Assembly: GCF_002160055.1 (NCBI RefSeq)
Contig: NZ_NFJV01000023.1
Span: 1-63,806, forward strand
DNA from: Mediterranea sp. An20
GTDB lineage: Bacteria; Bacteroidota; Bacteroidia; Bacteroidales; Bacteroidaceae
DNA: 63,806 nt
Reading direction: 5' to 3'
Part shown: positions 24,317 to 33,395 of the stretch, in pieces
Layout: every line of letters begins with the position of its first letter
How positions within the stretch are numbered: position 1 is the stretch's first letter
Program-made: the position numbers and the translations under genes
Notes under the pieces: generated by a model
Told to the model about the DNA's origin: nothing
What the model saw: only the letters and a program-made list of their open reading frames with translations
Database searches by the model: none

Positions 24317-25099
24317 TTATTCATCCAGTTTATACACCTTTATCCAATCCACCTGCAATTCCACCGGCAGTTCTTCGGGCTTGGCCTTGCCCACCCACGA
24401 GCCTTCTATTTGCATGTCTACCAACAGGTAGTAAGGTGTGCCGAAGGGATACTGCCCCGGCTTGTCCGTTTCGATGCGGGGATAAGCCAACGTCTTTTGT
24501 CCGTTGATGGAGAACACCAGACTGTCCGGCAGGATTTCCACGGTATAAGTGTTGTAGCCGTCGCGGTCGATGGGCCCAATGCCCCCGTGAGGCGGATTGT
24601 TTTCCTGCTTCAGCACATAGGTGTAGTAGGAATGCACAGTCTGGTAAGCAATAGTGTCATGACTCAGGTGTTCCATGATGTCAATCTCTCCTCCCTTGGG
24701 CCATTCCCCTTTTTCGGGCAGCATCCAGAAAGCAGGCCAGGCCCCCTGTGCCCTTCCCAACTTGGCGCAGATTTCCACCTTACCATAGCCGATGTTGAAT
24801 TTTCCTTTGGTATAAAGTCCGCCCGTGATGTAGCGCGCCGTGTCTTGCGGCACCTTGCCATCGTTCACCATGCCGCGCAGCACCAGATTGCCGTCCTTCA
24901 CTTCATAGAGGAAGTCGGCATCGGACATGTGGCGGTTCCAGTCGACCACGCCACGCGGAATCTTGCTCCAATACTGTTCGTCGAACGTGGGTCCATTGAA
25001 ATTGTCTTCCCACACCAATTCATACCGAGCCTGCTGGGCCTGCATGGCCACGGCGAGGCAACAGCCGCAGAAAGCGGCAAACATTCTTTTTGTCTTCAT
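24317..25099 (-). CDS. GH16 family beta-glucanase, secreted
   Basis: 260 residues. Signal peptide MKTKRMFAAFCGCCLAVAMQ is followed by a single GH16 jelly-roll domain. The catalytic signature is E138-I-D140-I-M-E143 (GGEIDIMEHL), with E138 nucleophile, D140 helper and E143 acid/base. Aromatic residues typical of the substrate cleft include WPAFWMLPEKGEWP. The motif form resembles the laminarinase/beta-1,3(4)-glucanase branch; beta-glucan is likely but porphyran or agar cannot be excluded. It stands alone, with no SusC/SusD pair beside it. Confidence 0.9.
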   Translation of the reverse strand: MKTKRMFAAFCGCCLAVAMQAQQARYELVWEDNFNGPTFDEQYWSKIPRGVVDWNRHMSDADFLYEVKDGNLVLRGMVNDGKVPQDTARYITGGLYTKGKFNIGYGKVEICAKLGRAQGAWPAFWMLPEKGEWPKGGEIDIMEHLSHDTIAYQTVHSYYTYVLKQENNPPHGGIGPIDRDGYNTYTVEILPDSLVFSINGQKTLAYPRIETDKPGQYPFGTPYYLLVDMQIEGSWVGKAKPEELPVELQVDWIKVYKLDE

Positions 25100-25227
25100 T
25101 TCAGTTTGTTTGTTAAAGGATAAAATACAGGGCTAAAGGTACAACAAAGTAAGCATTCAACGACAATAACGGGTGAAAAATATAAGAAACGCCTGCCGGA
25201 TTTCCCGCCGTAGCAGCAAGCACAAAC

Positions 25228-25307
25228 TTCCAAGCGGTAAGAAGCCTACTTCCGGGCTATCAGAAGCAAGCTTCTAAGCTATAAGAGGCAGACTCGTTAT
25301 ATATAGC
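25228..25307 (+). repeat. 22-bp-period intergenic repeat array D (3 units + TATATA end)
   Basis: Exact 22-bp units at 25228, 25250 and 25272 (first unit TTCCAAGCGGTAAGAAGC), followed by TCGTTATATATAG. The TATATA end points to the 3' end of the MFS gene, about 50 bp away. Confidence 0.8.
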
Positions 25308-25356
25308 GAACAACACACTGGTTGTCAACACCATACAAACACCAGTACTATTGACG

Positions 25357-26976
25357 TCAACCTGCAGTGGCCGTACCCTCCCTTGCCTTCTTTCGCAGGG
25401 CAACGAGCGGCTCCATCTCCCTCCGCAGCCGTCTCCACAAAGGCATGGGCTTCAGCCGCGAACGCACGGGCAAGTCGTAGAGCAGGAAAAGCAACAAGAG
25501 CAAGACGGCTGCATAGAGAGCCCAACCGTAGAGTTGCTTCAGACTGATTTCCATCATCTGCTGCATGAAAGGCTCCACCACGCCATTCCAATCGCCGGGA
25601 AGACGGCTCAAAGCCGTATGGTCCATCCAACCTCCGTGGCGCGCCACATTGTCCGCCACTAAGTAACGGAGTCCATGCCCGTAAAGGGCAGACCCCACGA
25701 CACCTCCCGCCACCATGTGCATCATGTTGAACACCGACAGTGCCTGGAAGAAATGCTGGAAGGTCATAATCTCCTCCAGACAGACCATGAACGTGGCACT
25801 AAGTACCGCATAACCAAAACCACGCAAGGCAGTGGGCAGATAGAGTTGCGAAATGTGCAGTGCAGGCGTCATGAGCAAATAATAGCCCAGCAGGTATCCC
25901 ACCAGTGCCAAGATGCCCACCATGAGTAGACGCAGATAATTGAACCGGCGCACGTGCATCCACCACCAAGCAAAGACACACCCGCCCAGAATGCCCGCCA
26001 AAGCAGCCCAGTCCAACCGGACGCTGACCGTCTCTTCGTAGTGCATCACCCCCTCCAGGAAGGTTTCTTCCAACACACGCTCCGAGGCCAGCAGCATCTC
26101 TACCAGGAAAATAAGCAGCAGAATAGGAGCCAGATGACGGTACGTCCACATCTTCGGCTCCAGAAAGGGGTGGCGGATGTGGCGCATGCGCCCTATACAT
26201 ATATATAATGTGAACAGGATGCAGAGCCCCAAGGCACGCATCACCGGACTGACCAGCCAGTTGTAGTACTCACCATAGCAGAAAAAGAAGGCTACCTCCA
26301 GCAGCAGCAAGGCCCACAACCCTCCTCCCAACCAGTCGATGCCCAGCAGGGGCATCTTCTTCATCAGACGGAAATGACGGGTACAAAGAGTGAGCATCAA
26401 CAGATCGAGCATCATGACACCAGCCATGAAGAGGTGCATGTACGACCAGTGGTAATGGTGCATCAACGCCGTGGCTAGCAGGTCGCTGAGTTGCATGCTT
26501 CCCAGTATGACGATATGCAGCCAAGGGAAGAACACGGTGAAGTCGCGCCGGGGCGTCATCCACAACTGGATGTTGCTCATACACTCAAAGGTTCCCTGTA
26601 TCTTGCAGATGCCTTCTACGAAACACACCGCCCAAAGCAAAGGCAGCAGCGTAAGATAAGGGGCCACGAGGTTGCACACCATCACCCCCGTGGCCGAAGC
26701 ACAAAGCAACGTCTTATTGGTAAAACGGAACTTCATGCGGAACAACAGAGGGAACCAGATGGCCATGCCCGCCAAGTTGGCATAAAGACACATCAAGAGG
26801 TCTTCGCGCATCAGGGCGGTCTCGCCCATCATCTGGTTTAGCGTGCCCAGATACAAACCACCCGAAAACTGAAAGGTGAACGCCATCAGCACATACAGCC
26901 AGGGCTGTAGGCACCGGGGCACAAAGGTGCGGAACATGGGCATGGTGAAGGGCCCGTTCAATACAGGAGCCCCCAT
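25357..26976 (-). CDS. MFS efflux permease of a tripartite pump (EmrB-like role)
   Basis: 539 residues with about 14 hydrophobic segments, the count of the DHA2 drug:proton antiporter group. The sequence is divergent; I see no clear DHA2 signature and assign the family by topology and context. It starts 1 bp after the stop of the HlyD-type gene and ends a three-gene operon TolC-like, HlyD-like, MFS. It is expected in the inner membrane, passing drugs or bile-type compounds to the adaptor and outer-membrane channel. Substrate unknown. The C-terminal ~35 residues are basic and cytoplasmic. Confidence 0.8.
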   Translation of the reverse strand: MGAPVLNGPFTMPMFRTFVPRCLQPWLYVLMAFTFQFSGGLYLGTLNQMMGETALMREDLLMCLYANLAGMAIWFPLLFRMKFRFTNKTLLCASATGVMVCNLVAPYLTLLPLLWAVCFVEGICKIQGTFECMSNIQLWMTPRRDFTVFFPWLHIVILGSMQLSDLLATALMHHYHWSYMHLFMAGVMMLDLLMLTLCTRHFRLMKKMPLLGIDWLGGGLWALLLLEVAFFFCYGEYYNWLVSPVMRALGLCILFTLYICIGRMRHIRHPFLEPKMWTYRHLAPILLLIFLVEMLLASERVLEETFLEGVMHYEETVSVRLDWAALAGILGGCVFAWWWMHVRRFNYLRLLMVGILALVGYLLGYYLLMTPALHISQLYLPTALRGFGYAVLSATFMVCLEEIMTFQHFFQALSVFNMMHMVAGGVVGSALYGHGLRYLVADNVARHGGWMDHTALSRLPGDWNGVVEPFMQQMMEISLKQLYGWALYAAVLLLLLFLLYDLPVRSRLKPMPLWRRLRREMEPLVALRKKAREGTATAG

Positions 26977-26977
26977 G

Positions 26978-28012
26978 TCAGCGTTTCACTTTACATTCCA
27001 CATTGAATCCGGCACGCAGGCGCCGCAGGTCTTCAGGACGGTTTTCGTCTGTCAGACGAATACGCACCGGGACGCGCTGCTCCACCTTCACGAAATTGCC
27101 CGTAGCGTTGTCTTGCGGGATAAGGGAGACGGCGGCTCCCGTAGCATCGGCCACCGATTCCACCACGCCCTTGTATGTCACGCCCGGCACGGCATCGGCT
27201 GTCAGTGTCACCGGTGCCCCTTCGCGTATGTCGGGAAGCTGCGTCTCGCGATAATTGGCTACCACCCAAAGCCCGGTACCGTCCACAATGTCCACCATCG
27301 TCTGACCTGCCTGCACGAGCTGCCCTTCGTGAATATCCCTGCGCCCGGTGACACCGTCGCACGTCGCCAGAATGACCGTGTACGACAGATTCAGGCGGGC
27401 CAGTTCTACGGCAGCCTCAGCCAGACGCACAGCAGCTTCGTTCTGGTCCAGGCGGTGCGTCTGCTCACTCTTCACCAATGAAGTAGACAGCTTGGCGCGC
27501 TGCAGTTGTTCGTAGCGGGCGCGGGTGGCCTCGCAAGCCGTGCGGGCATTGTCATACTGTTGGGGAGTAACAGCATCCTGAGCCAACAGTTTCTCATAAC
27601 GGCGGTAGTCGCGCTCGGCATTCTCCCACTGCACACGAGCCTCTTCGATGGCTGCATCGCTCACACGCAGGTTATTTTGCGTAGTGGCTATGCTCACTCC
27701 CGTAGCCTGCTTTCCTGCCAGTGCATTGGCCAAGTCAGCCTCTGCCTGTGCCAATCGGAGGCAAAATTCGGCATCTTCAATAATAAGCAAAGTATCGCCC
27801 CGGTGCACGGGCTGGTACTCTTCAAAGCAAATCTGCCTGATAAACCCCGGTACACGGGTGTTGACCGGAGTGATGTGCTGGCGCACCTGCGCATTATCCG
27901 TATACTCCACCCCCGGATGGATGAATCGCGAGCAAACGTAGATGATGCCTGCCAGCAACAGACAGACAATAACAATATTGTAAACAAGTTTCTGAGTCTT
28001 ACGTGTTGTCAT
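26978..28012 (-). CDS. HlyD/EmrA-type periplasmic adaptor
   Basis: 344 residues. One N-terminal membrane anchor (about 10-28, YNIVIVCLLLAGIIYVC) is followed by a biotinyl-lipoyl half motif (NTRVPGFIRQICFEEYQPVHRGD). A coiled-coil hairpin (about 80-195) comes next, then the second lipoyl half and beta-barrel domain (LSYTVILATCDGVTGRRDIHEGQ, split by the hairpin). This is the order of EmrA-type membrane fusion proteins. It links the MFS permease downstream with the TolC-like channel upstream in the operon. Confidence 0.92.
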   Translation of the reverse strand: MTTRKTQKLVYNIVIVCLLLAGIIYVCSRFIHPGVEYTDNAQVRQHITPVNTRVPGFIRQICFEEYQPVHRGDTLLIIEDAEFCLRLAQAEADLANALAGKQATGVSIATTQNNLRVSDAAIEEARVQWENAERDYRRYEKLLAQDAVTPQQYDNARTACEATRARYEQLQRAKLSTSLVKSEQTHRLDQNEAAVRLAEAAVELARLNLSYTVILATCDGVTGRRDIHEGQLVQAGQTMVDIVDGTGLWVVANYRETQLPDIREGAPVTLTADAVPGVTYKGVVESVADATGAAVSLIPQDNATGNFVKVEQRVPVRIRLTDENRPEDLRRLRAGFNVECKVKR

Positions 28013-28031
28013 AATGAATAATAAGATAGAA

Positions 28032-29342
28032 TTAAAGGGTATGTGTCAGATATTTCATTTTATAATAATGGTATATCACGTTGATGCGGGCATTGACCAG
28101 ATTCAGGTCGGCGCTGAGTTTCATGTTGCCGGCATCAAGCATATCGGTCAGCAGAGCCATTTCGTTGGCATAGCGGTTGCTCACCACACTATAGTTCTCA
28201 TCGGCCAGGCGGACGCTCTTCTCCTGTGTGTGAAGGTCGGTAAAGGCAGTCAGAAAGTTGACGTAACCCGCCTGCACGGCATTCTCCACCTGTTCGCGGG
28301 CCAGGTCGCTCTGCTCTTGTGCCCGGCGCATATTCAGTCGAGCCTGCCGAAGTCTGCGGTTGTTCTTGAAGAGAGATGAGAAGCTATATTTCACCCCCAC
28401 CCCCACGTACCAATAATTAAAGTTGTTGTCCAGCACCGGAACCTCGATGGTAATAGGACCATCTAAATGGTCGGCGGCCACGAGAGCTATCTGCGGAAAA
28501 CGGTTGGCACGTTCCTGTTTCACCAGCTGTTCGTGCGTCTTCACATTCAACTGCGATTGCCTCAAACCGATGTGAGTCTGAGTAGCCATTCGTTGCCAGT
28601 CTGCCTCGGAAAGCGTACTGACAGCCTGGTTCAACAAGGCGGTATCGGGCTTGATTTCCGTGCCTTCCGGCAAATGGAGGGTAGTAATCAGCTGATGGTT
28701 CAAGATGGTGCGGGCATCTTGTACACGAGCCAATTGCAGTTTCAGAGTCTCCTTTTGTAACTCATAGCGCGTGATGTCGTTTTTCAGGGCTGTACCCTGT
28801 TCCCGACGTGCCCTGACGTTGGCAATCACCTGCTCTGCCAGTTGCAGATTATGTTCCAGCACTTTTACCTGATTGTCCAGCTTGTAGAGGTCCAGATAGT
28901 AACCTGCCAGCAGGAAACGTATTTCCTGTCGGTTCTTCTGCCAGTCCAGTTCCGCCAACTGCTGTTCCAGTTCGGCCAAAGCAATGCCACTGCTGATGGC
29001 TCCGCCTGCATAGATAACCTGTGTGGCCTCGATAGAAAAGTTATTGCCGAAGTGAGGCATATCTATCTTCATGCCGTTGCCGAAATCGCGGTCCCACAAG
29101 CGCCCGTTGCCCCAATAGCTGGCCGATACCGAAGCCGTAATATCGGGCAAACGACGGGCTTTGGCAGCCTGCAGAGCCTCAACGGCCGCTTCTTTGCCTG
29201 TGCGGTAGGTCTGGATGCTTTTGCTGTTTTCGTCGGCCAGACGAAACATCTCTTCCATGCCCAGCACTTGCGACTGGGCACATACGTAGTGGCTGCACAG
29301 TGCTGCACAACACAGCACCATGAGCCGGTTCTTTTTGCTCAT
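28032..29342 (-). CDS. TolC-family outer-membrane efflux channel
   Basis: 436 residues from ATG 29342, which starts a clear signal peptide (MSKKNRLMVLCCAALCSHYV, then CAQ). The longer frame from 29423 adds residues without signal character. Two repeated OEP halves of long helices are visible (about 30-215 and 240-430), e.g. LAELEQQLAELDWQKNRQ and LRQARLNMRRAQEQSDLAR. It forms the outer-membrane duct for the adaptor and MFS permease encoded 19 bp downstream. A -7 box at 29575 predicts a leader of about 225 nt. Confidence 0.92.
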   Translation of the reverse strand: MSKKNRLMVLCCAALCSHYVCAQSQVLGMEEMFRLADENSKSIQTYRTGKEAAVEALQAAKARRLPDITASVSASYWGNGRLWDRDFGNGMKIDMPHFGNNFSIEATQVIYAGGAISSGIALAELEQQLAELDWQKNRQEIRFLLAGYYLDLYKLDNQVKVLEHNLQLAEQVIANVRARREQGTALKNDITRYELQKETLKLQLARVQDARTILNHQLITTLHLPEGTEIKPDTALLNQAVSTLSEADWQRMATQTHIGLRQSQLNVKTHEQLVKQERANRFPQIALVAADHLDGPITIEVPVLDNNFNYWYVGVGVKYSFSSLFKNNRRLRQARLNMRRAQEQSDLAREQVENAVQAGYVNFLTAFTDLHTQEKSVRLADENYSVVSNRYANEMALLTDMLDAGNMKLSADLNLVNARINVIYHYYKMKYLTHTL

Positions 29343-29574
29343 AAGATAAAAAATGTATGAATAAATGGATTTTGTCGACAGTCTATGACACAGCACGCCC
29401 AGGGCACATGCAACACGCTGCACTCCCCACCGCTGTGTATGAAGGAGAGAAAGAAAGGGACTAAATCAGGAAAGCGGCTCCCCAGGCATGGAAGTCGTGA
29501 ATCTTATTCTTGTAACGGACTGAATGAGGGCAGAGTAAATCCTTCATGAGGTTTCCTTGTTTGATTTTCGGGCG

Positions 29575-29582
29575 CAAAGGTA
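29575..29582 (-). promoter_or_regulatory. -7 box upstream of the efflux operon
   Basis: TACCTTTG on the minus strand, exact. The 230-bp stretch between it and the TolC-like start holds no other feature that I recognise. Confidence 0.6.
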
Positions 29583-29644
29583 GGAAATCGAAGAATAAGT
29601 TGTAACCTTACAGGACTCAACTTTTGAGCTTCTTTAACACAAAC

Positions 29645-29689
29645 AGACCGCTTGCCGCCCCTCCTGCCGAGGGTGCCTGCAAGCGGTCT
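29645..29689 (-). terminator. Hairpin after the nucleotidyltransferase gene
   Basis: A perfect 10-bp stem AGACCGCTTG/CAAGCGGTCT. The tail is not strongly T-rich, so terminator function is moderate inference. Confidence 0.55.
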
Positions 29690-29718
29690 TGCTGAGCTTA
29701 TGGCTATTCAGAGAATAA

Positions 29719-30630
29719 TCAGAACAACTTGTCGGGATATTCTCCTGCCTCGACCAAAGCCTTAATTTTGGCCACTACGGCAGGACGGTCTTCGGGATAG
29801 GTTACGCCAAACCATTTGCTCGTCGTATCCAACACCTCGACCGTGGCGGTACCTTCCTTAATGAGCTTGTCTACCATCAGCGGGATAAAGAACTCGCTCT
29901 TCAGGTTGGCCATGTTCTTCGGGTCGGCCAGGAATGTCTTGAAATATTCCTTGCTATAACCGAAATAGTCGGGCGTGAAGCCCCAGAAGTTCATGCTGAC
30001 AGGAGTCGTTTCGGGCGTAGCTACCCACTGGTCGTCATCGTCCAGATACTTCACCTCGCCGTCCATGCGCTGAATCTTGGTGCGTTCTACCACCGAAGTC
30101 AGCATGCGGTTGGCATCTGTTCCGCAGATGCCGCGCGACACGGTACCGCTCTCGCTCAGCGTGTTGCCTACGCGGAAGCCCACCATGGCATACGTATTCT
30201 TTGCTCCTTCGGGCAGGGCAGCCAGGAATTTGCCCATCACCTGGAAGGAATCACGGCCGTAGAAGTCGTCGCAGTTGATAACGGCAAACGGCTCGTTGAT
30301 AACCTCTTCGCCCATCATCACGGCGTGGTTTGTCCCCCAAGGTTTCGTACGGCCTTCGGGACAAGTGAAGCCTTCGGGCAGTGCATCGAGCGACTGGAAC
30401 ACCAGCTCGCAGGGGATGTGTCCTTCGTATTTGGAAATAATCTTGTCGCGGAAGTCCTGTTCGAAGTCCTTGCGGATAACAAACACCAGCTTGCCGAATC
30501 CGGCATGGATGGCATCATAGATAGAGTAGTCCATGATGGTTTCGCCGTTGGGACCCAGGCCATCCAACTGCTTCAGACCACCGTAACGGCTGCCCATACC
30601 GGCAGCCAAGAGGAAAAGAGTAGGTTTCAT
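29719..30630 (-). CDS. Sugar-phosphate nucleotidyltransferase family protein
   Basis: 303 residues with the NTP-transferase fold. The start MKPTLFLLAAGMGSRYGGLKQ contains the nucleotide-binding loop, here GMGSRYGG instead of GxGTRL. An INCDDFYGRDSF motif near residue 118 supplies a metal-binding Asp. It probably activates a sugar phosphate to an NDP-sugar. The exact sugar cannot be told, and no pathway genes flank it. It is monocistronic by context, with its own -7 box upstream and a hairpin downstream. Confidence 0.82.
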   Translation of the reverse strand: MKPTLFLLAAGMGSRYGGLKQLDGLGPNGETIMDYSIYDAIHAGFGKLVFVIRKDFEQDFRDKIISKYEGHIPCELVFQSLDALPEGFTCPEGRTKPWGTNHAVMMGEEVINEPFAVINCDDFYGRDSFQVMGKFLAALPEGAKNTYAMVGFRVGNTLSESGTVSRGICGTDANRMLTSVVERTKIQRMDGEVKYLDDDDQWVATPETTPVSMNFWGFTPDYFGYSKEYFKTFLADPKNMANLKSEFFIPLMVDKLIKEGTATVEVLDTTSKWFGVTYPEDRPAVVAKIKALVEAGEYPDKLF

Positions 30631-30685
30631 TGTGCTGTAAGTTGTTTAAAGGTTAATAATGTACATCCGTTGCCGGAGTGTCGTG

Positions 30686-30693
30686 CAAATGTA
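30686..30693 (-). promoter_or_regulatory. -7 box of the nucleotidyltransferase gene
   Basis: TACATTTG on the minus strand, exact match, about 55 bp before the ATG. Confidence 0.55.
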
Positions 30694-30854
30694 CGAAATA
30701 AATACAGAAGTCGTCACCACACTTGCTTATTATTTTCATTGAATGTTCACTTGCCCGAATCGGATGGCAAAGGGAGGCAGACAAACCACCCTCCTACCGG
30801 TCGACCAACATAGACAGTCGCCCGGTTTCGGCTCTCTCTTAGGCGAGACACCTT

Positions 30855-30960
30855 TGCCATAGCTTTGCAGCGCTGGTGCCAAAGGCGTACAACGCCGCTG
30901 CCAAGCCTTTGCCAGCGCACTTCAAAGCCTTTACAAAGAAAGCGGACAGCTATATATACT
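30855..30960 (+). repeat. 22-bp-period intergenic repeat array E (4 units + TATATA end)
   Basis: Units of 22 bp at 30855, 30877, 30899 (each beginning TGCC) and 30921, then a block with GCTATATATAC. The end lies 14 bp from the stop codon of the tamL-like gene. Confidence 0.75.
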
Positions 30961-30973
30961 AAATCCAAGAAAA

Positions 30974-33352
30974 TCAGAAGGGATAGCCAATAGCAAAATG
31001 CAGGGCCGTGCCGTCCATAAACTTGCGAATGTTGTAGTAGCCCGACTTGCCGGTGTCGTAGGGCTCGTGCAGAGCAATACCCCAGTCGAGGCGGAAGACA
31101 AGGAACCCCAAATCGTAGCGTACACCCACTCCAGTACCGAGGGCAATCTGCCGGGGAAAGTCTTTCAGGCGGAATTCGCCGTTGGGCCGCGCAGGGTCCT
31201 TGCGCATCAGCCACACGTTGCCCGCATCGAGGAAGACGGCCCCATGCAAGTCGCTGATGATACGGAAACGATACTCCAGATTGGCCTCGAAGCGGATGTC
31301 GCCCACGTGGTTGATAAAGGAATAAGTGTCGTTCTCGTCGGCAGGATAGCCGCCAGGGCCGATGTTGCGGGCAGCAAAGGCACGGACGCTGTTGGCGCCT
31401 CCAATGTAGAACTGTTCGGTGTAAGGAGCCGTCGTGGCATTGCCATACGACCAGATAGCCCCCAAGGCCAGACGCGAGGCAAGAGACTGGTTACGGTCGA
31501 TGCGGTAGTTGTAGCGCAGTTCGGTGTTAATCTTCAGGAATTGGGCAAACGGCACTCCCAGCAGTTCTTTGCCTTCTTTGCTGAAAGGTTGACCGAAGAT
31601 GCGGTAGATGGTCGAAGTGACATTGCCTGCCGATGTCAATGTGGTCTGCCACCAGATGGGGTTACGGTGGCGGCGCTGTGAACTATTGTCATAGGTATAA
31701 GTATATTCCATGGCAGGGATAAACTGGTCGCGCAAGCTGACGTAGAGTGCGGGATTGTCTTGCTGAAGTTGCTGGAACTCGGCAGTAGGGTCGCGCAGCA
31801 CGTTGAATGTCAACCTGAAAGGTGTAAAGCTGTGCTTGCCCGTGGCATTGGGCTGGAAGTCGTAGGTAGCATTGCCTCCAAAAGCCAGCAATTTATAGTA
31901 ACGGGCCCGGCTCATCTGGTCGACGTACAGTCGGAAAGTAGTCGTTGCGGGAAAATCGTACTCGTTTCCACCCATGCTGGGAAAGACAACGCGGGGAAAA
32001 ATCAACGAGGTAGACACCCCCAGTTCATAGCTGTTCATGGCCGAAGAGCGGTCTTTTCCCGTCTGCCATTCGTAAGAGCCTTTCAGCTCTACATTCCACT
32101 TCTCGCCGCCACCGAAGACGTTGTTCTTGGTCAGCGTAAAGGTAGCTCCGGGCCCCGTCTGATTGTTGCTCTTCATCTTGATATTGAAGTCCAGTTCGGC
32201 ATCGTAAGGTTTGTCCAAGGTAGCCAGTACCCGCACGTCGAGAGTATCGCTGACAAAAGCGGTATCACGGGGTACGTACTGCATCTCCACGTACTTGAAG
32301 ATGCCTACATTGGCCAGTCGTTCCTGCACACGTGTCTGTCTGTAAAGGCTGTAAAGGCTTCGTGCAGAACGTTGGCGCGAGATGCCGGCGCTGTCTTCCA
32401 CCTGGCGCTTGTTGCGGAAGTTCTGATAGTCCATCCAACGGTACAGCATGTTGGGCCGCACTTTGAGCTTATCGTAAAAGTGGATGGTAAGTCCCTTGTA
32501 GACCACGCTGTCGTTGGGCATCTCACCGTTCTTGCCTGTCAGCCAGAACGATTTGCGCCCCAAGTGGAAAGGCTTTTCTGCCACGGCAGGCATACCAGCC
32601 ACAGGAACCATGCGCATAGCCACACGGTTGGAATCGAGCAGGGCGGTATCGGCCTGGTAAGTCAGGTAATCGGGACGGAAATAATAACAGCCCACGTTGC
32701 GCAGCAGAGTACTGATGCGGGTACGCTCACCGTCGAGGTCGGGCACGTTGAACTGCTCGCCGGGACGAATCAGCGAACGACGACGACTCAACTCCATGAT
32801 AGCCTTCGTGCGGGGAGTAAAGCCCAGATAAGCCACGCTGTCGATAAAGTAAGGACGGCCCATGCGGACGGTGTACTGTACACGTGCCTTAAGCGAGTCT
32901 TTCGCCTGAGGAAAGACTTCGTACCCCACCGTGCCGTTGAAGTAGCCGTAATCGTGCAACAGATTGGTGGCTGCCTGACTGCGGATGGCCGGATTGACAC
33001 TGGAAATCAGCACGGGCTCGGCAGCGAAACGGTTGTATATCCAGCGCCCCAATCCCTTCTTGTATTTCCTGAAACCGTTGTAGACCCACAGTCCCAGAGG
33101 GAAAGGGATGCGCACGCTGCTGCTTCCCAGCAAAGAATTGTTGGGTGCTTTAGCCAAGGCTGCGTCTACCTCCTCCAAGGCTGTTTCTCCTACCGGAGTA
33201 GGCACAGGGTTGTCAATCACCGTAGGTTTCTGTCCGATGTAGAGCAATTCTCCTTCGGGCAGGTGCTTGGTGGTAGAACATGCGCCCAGCAGAACTACAC
33301 ATATCACCATGTATATATATCCGGACCTGAAGCCCGTCTGATGTCTTTTCAT
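30974..33352 (-). CDS. tamL: TamL-like outer-membrane lipoprotein of the Omp85 family
   Basis: 792 residues from ATG 33352 (MKRHQTGFRSGYIYMVICVV). The upstream in-frame extension to 33430 lacks signal features. A lipobox LLGACS gives a lipidated Cys, as in the Bacteroidetes TamA homologue TamL. POTRA-like repeats cover about 30-400; the C-terminal ~390 residues form an Omp85 beta-barrel with the conserved region GGANSVRAFAARNIGPGGYP and a terminal aromatic residue (ALHFAIGYPF). It lies 43 bp after tamB, as expected for partners moving lipids or outer-membrane proteins across the periplasm. Confidence 0.88.
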   Translation of the reverse strand: MKRHQTGFRSGYIYMVICVVLLGACSTTKHLPEGELLYIGQKPTVIDNPVPTPVGETALEEVDAALAKAPNNSLLGSSSVRIPFPLGLWVYNGFRKYKKGLGRWIYNRFAAEPVLISSVNPAIRSQAATNLLHDYGYFNGTVGYEVFPQAKDSLKARVQYTVRMGRPYFIDSVAYLGFTPRTKAIMELSRRRSLIRPGEQFNVPDLDGERTRISTLLRNVGCYYFRPDYLTYQADTALLDSNRVAMRMVPVAGMPAVAEKPFHLGRKSFWLTGKNGEMPNDSVVYKGLTIHFYDKLKVRPNMLYRWMDYQNFRNKRQVEDSAGISRQRSARSLYSLYRQTRVQERLANVGIFKYVEMQYVPRDTAFVSDTLDVRVLATLDKPYDAELDFNIKMKSNNQTGPGATFTLTKNNVFGGGEKWNVELKGSYEWQTGKDRSSAMNSYELGVSTSLIFPRVVFPSMGGNEYDFPATTTFRLYVDQMSRARYYKLLAFGGNATYDFQPNATGKHSFTPFRLTFNVLRDPTAEFQQLQQDNPALYVSLRDQFIPAMEYTYTYDNSSQRRHRNPIWWQTTLTSAGNVTSTIYRIFGQPFSKEGKELLGVPFAQFLKINTELRYNYRIDRNQSLASRLALGAIWSYGNATTAPYTEQFYIGGANSVRAFAARNIGPGGYPADENDTYSFINHVGDIRFEANLEYRFRIISDLHGAVFLDAGNVWLMRKDPARPNGEFRLKDFPRQIALGTGVGVRYDLGFLVFRLDWGIALHEPYDTGKSGYYNIRKFMDGTALHFAIGYPF

Positions 33353-33395
33353 ATCTTGTTTTCTGGTTAAAAAGTTACTTCCCCAAGGGCATACG

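Noticed and set aside
31760..33370. 536-codon plus-strand ORF opposite tamL
   Set aside because: Antisense shadow; the minus strand encodes an intact Omp85 protein.
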